Part shown: in pieces, positions 13,925 through 14,484 of the stretch
Position numbering within the stretch: the stretch's first letter is position 1
Layout of the letters: each line of letters begins with the position of its first letter
Source: SVTX01 sp051867975
Lineage (GTDB): Bacteria > Bacillota > Clostridia > Oscillospirales > CAG-272
NCBI GenBank assembly: GCA_051867975.1
Contig: JBJDZM010000024.1
Span: 1-14,484 of the forward strand
Direction of reading: 5' to 3'
Length of the DNA: 14,484 nt
Notes under the pieces: model-generated
Seen by the model: the letters and a program-made list of their open reading frames with translations, nothing else
What the model was told of the DNA's origin: nothing
Databases searched by the model: none
Made by a program: the position numbers and the translations under genes

Positions 13925-14140
13925 ATGGAAGAGAAAATTATTGAAATCATCGCGGAATACCAGGACAGAGACGTGTCCGAATATACAAAAGACCAGACAT
14001 TTGTTGAAATGGGACTTGACTCACTCGACCTTGCAGAGCTTATTCTTCAGCTTGAAGAATCGGTTGATGCAGAGATAGACATCAGCCCAAAGTACAATAC
14101 TCCCGCAAAGCTTGCGGCGTACATCAACTCAATTAAATAA
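13925..14140 (+). CDS. Acyl carrier protein (stand-alone)
   Basis: A 71-residue acyl carrier protein that carries acyl chains on a phosphopantetheine arm. The attachment site is S33 in GLDSLDLAEL. The sequence is acidic and four-helical in pattern, with the usual hydrophobic spacing. GLDSLD replaces the GADSLD usual in housekeeping fatty-acid AcpP proteins, and the C-terminus (DISPKYNTPAKLAAYI) is atypical, so this may be a second, specialised carrier and not the main one. No fatty-acid or polyketide genes are next to it in the window. The ATG at 13925 follows GGGG (13915-13918) at 6-base spacing. It has its own strong promoter. Confidence 0.9.
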   Translation: MEEKIIEIIAEYQDRDVSEYTKDQTFVEMGLDSLDLAELILQLEESVDAEIDISPKYNTPAKLAAYINSIK

Positions 14141-14157
14141 TTCTTTTGAAAAGGCGA

Positions 14158-14176
14158 TGTCTCAAATTTGAAGACA
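14158..14176. repeat. Short inverted repeat at the stop of the right-edge gene
   Basis: TGTCT (14158-14162) and AGACA (14172-14176) flank CAAATTTGA, which itself holds the palindrome CAAATTTG. It covers the stop codon of the right-edge frame and lies about 18 bases after the carrier protein gene. It may mark a junction. Confidence 0.3.
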
Positions 14177-14484
14177 GTCTCCATGCAAACAGCAAACTAT
14201 GCACAAAAACACTTGCTTACCAATCGCGGTGCGCAAGTGTTTTTGTGTTTGGGTTTTGAGGTCGTTTACAACATTCCTGATTTTGTGCCGCATGGCGGTT
14301 TTTTCTCTGCCCTCAACCGCCTTTTTGCGCGACTCTTGATAATGCTCCTTCATTTCCTGTTGAGCCTTAGCCGCCTTTTCTCTGTACTCGGCAAGTGCCT
14401 TTTTGCCTTTCTGCTCAGCGCGTTTGTAAGCCTTCTGCTTTTCCCGTTGAAGCACATTCTTGAGTGCCTGAGTGGACTCAAGTC
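14162..14484 (-). CDS. Partial Lys/Glu-rich coiled-coil protein, probably a truncated mobile-element (relaxase-type) gene
   Basis: A minus-strand frame is open from the right edge of the window to a TGA at 14162-14164; its start lies outside. The visible part (about 107 residues) is a highly charged coiled coil (LQREKQKAYKRAEQ..., ALAEYREKAAKAQQEMKEHY, ending in RHKIRNVVNDL). Such a charged stretch followed by HKIRxVVxDL is familiar to me from C-terminal parts of clostridial MobA/MobL-type relaxases and large mobile-element proteins, but I cannot confirm which. After NVVNDL the sequence becomes low-complexity and cysteine-rich (VFLCIVCCLHGDCLQI) and is encoded by a hairpin (14202-14247), so the original C-terminus seems to have been replaced. 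I take it as the decayed or truncated end of a mobile element. Confidence 0.5.
   Translation of the reverse strand, partial: LESTQALKNVLQREKQKAYKRAEQKGKKALAEYREKAAKAQQEMKEHYQESRKKAVEGREKTAMRHKIRNVVNDLKTQTQKHLRTAIGKQVFLCIVCCLHGDCLQI
14202..14247. repeat. Perfect 15-bp inverted repeat at the end of the right-edge gene
   Basis: CACAAAAACACTTGC (14202-14216) and GCAAGTGTTTTTGTG (14233-14247) pair fully around a 16-base interior that can itself form a small ACC/GGT stem. It lies inside the last codons of the right-edge frame. It could be a terminator serving the carrier protein gene, an element end, or a hairpin used by a mobile element. Confidence 0.6.

Overview
The window reads as chromosomal DNA of a moderately low-GC Bacillota, most likely class Clostridia of the gut Oscillospirales type (inference). 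The signs are strong GGAG/AGGA ribosome binding sites, near-consensus sigma-A promoters, a lone OmpR-type regulator beside HtrA, and many GC-capped palindromes in the intergenic gaps. No rRNA, tRNA or CRISPR array was seen.

Layout from left to right. (1) 79-1999, minus strand: a DUF1015 protein gene followed by a small membrane zinc-ribbon protein, probably one operon. (2) 2214-3539, plus: a two-ACT aspartate kinase with a textbook promoter. (3) 3693-6963, minus: truB, trmB and ychF, each separated by intergenic palindromes. Four of these palindromes (A-D) share one architecture: a TTGAAAGTTTTTG-like flank plus a long hairpin with a TTTTT-TC-AAAAA tip. Their outer stem sequences differ but remain paired, so they form a dispersed repeat family. 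(4) 7051-11039, minus: a defence locus. It holds an MmeI-like (type IIL) single-chain restriction-modification enzyme of about 920 residues with both nuclease and methylase motifs. An unrecognised 352-residue protein overlaps its 3' end, and beyond that lies the orphaned 3' tail of a second, divergent MmeI-family gene. Base composition is mosaic: the methylase C-terminal half, the target-recognition region and the companion gene are AT-rich, while the enzyme ends and the remnant look like the host. This points to past allele replacement. (5) 11518-13813, plus: an OmpR/PhoB-family response regulator with no kinase beside it, then a membrane-anchored HtrA serine protease with a long acidic cytoplasmic N-terminus. 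A palindrome-rich 0.47 kb gap separates the regulator from the restriction gene. (6) 13925-14140, plus: a stand-alone acyl carrier protein with its own promoter. (7) 14162-14484, minus: the 3' part of a lysine/glutamate-rich coiled-coil gene that runs off the window. It looks like a truncated mobile-element protein.

Most of the window is housekeeping: amino-acid synthesis, tRNA modification, a ribosome-associated ATPase, envelope stress and lipid carrier genes. The part most likely to hold something undescribed is the restriction locus: the uncharacterised companion gene, the recombined specificity region and the remnant of an earlier allele.
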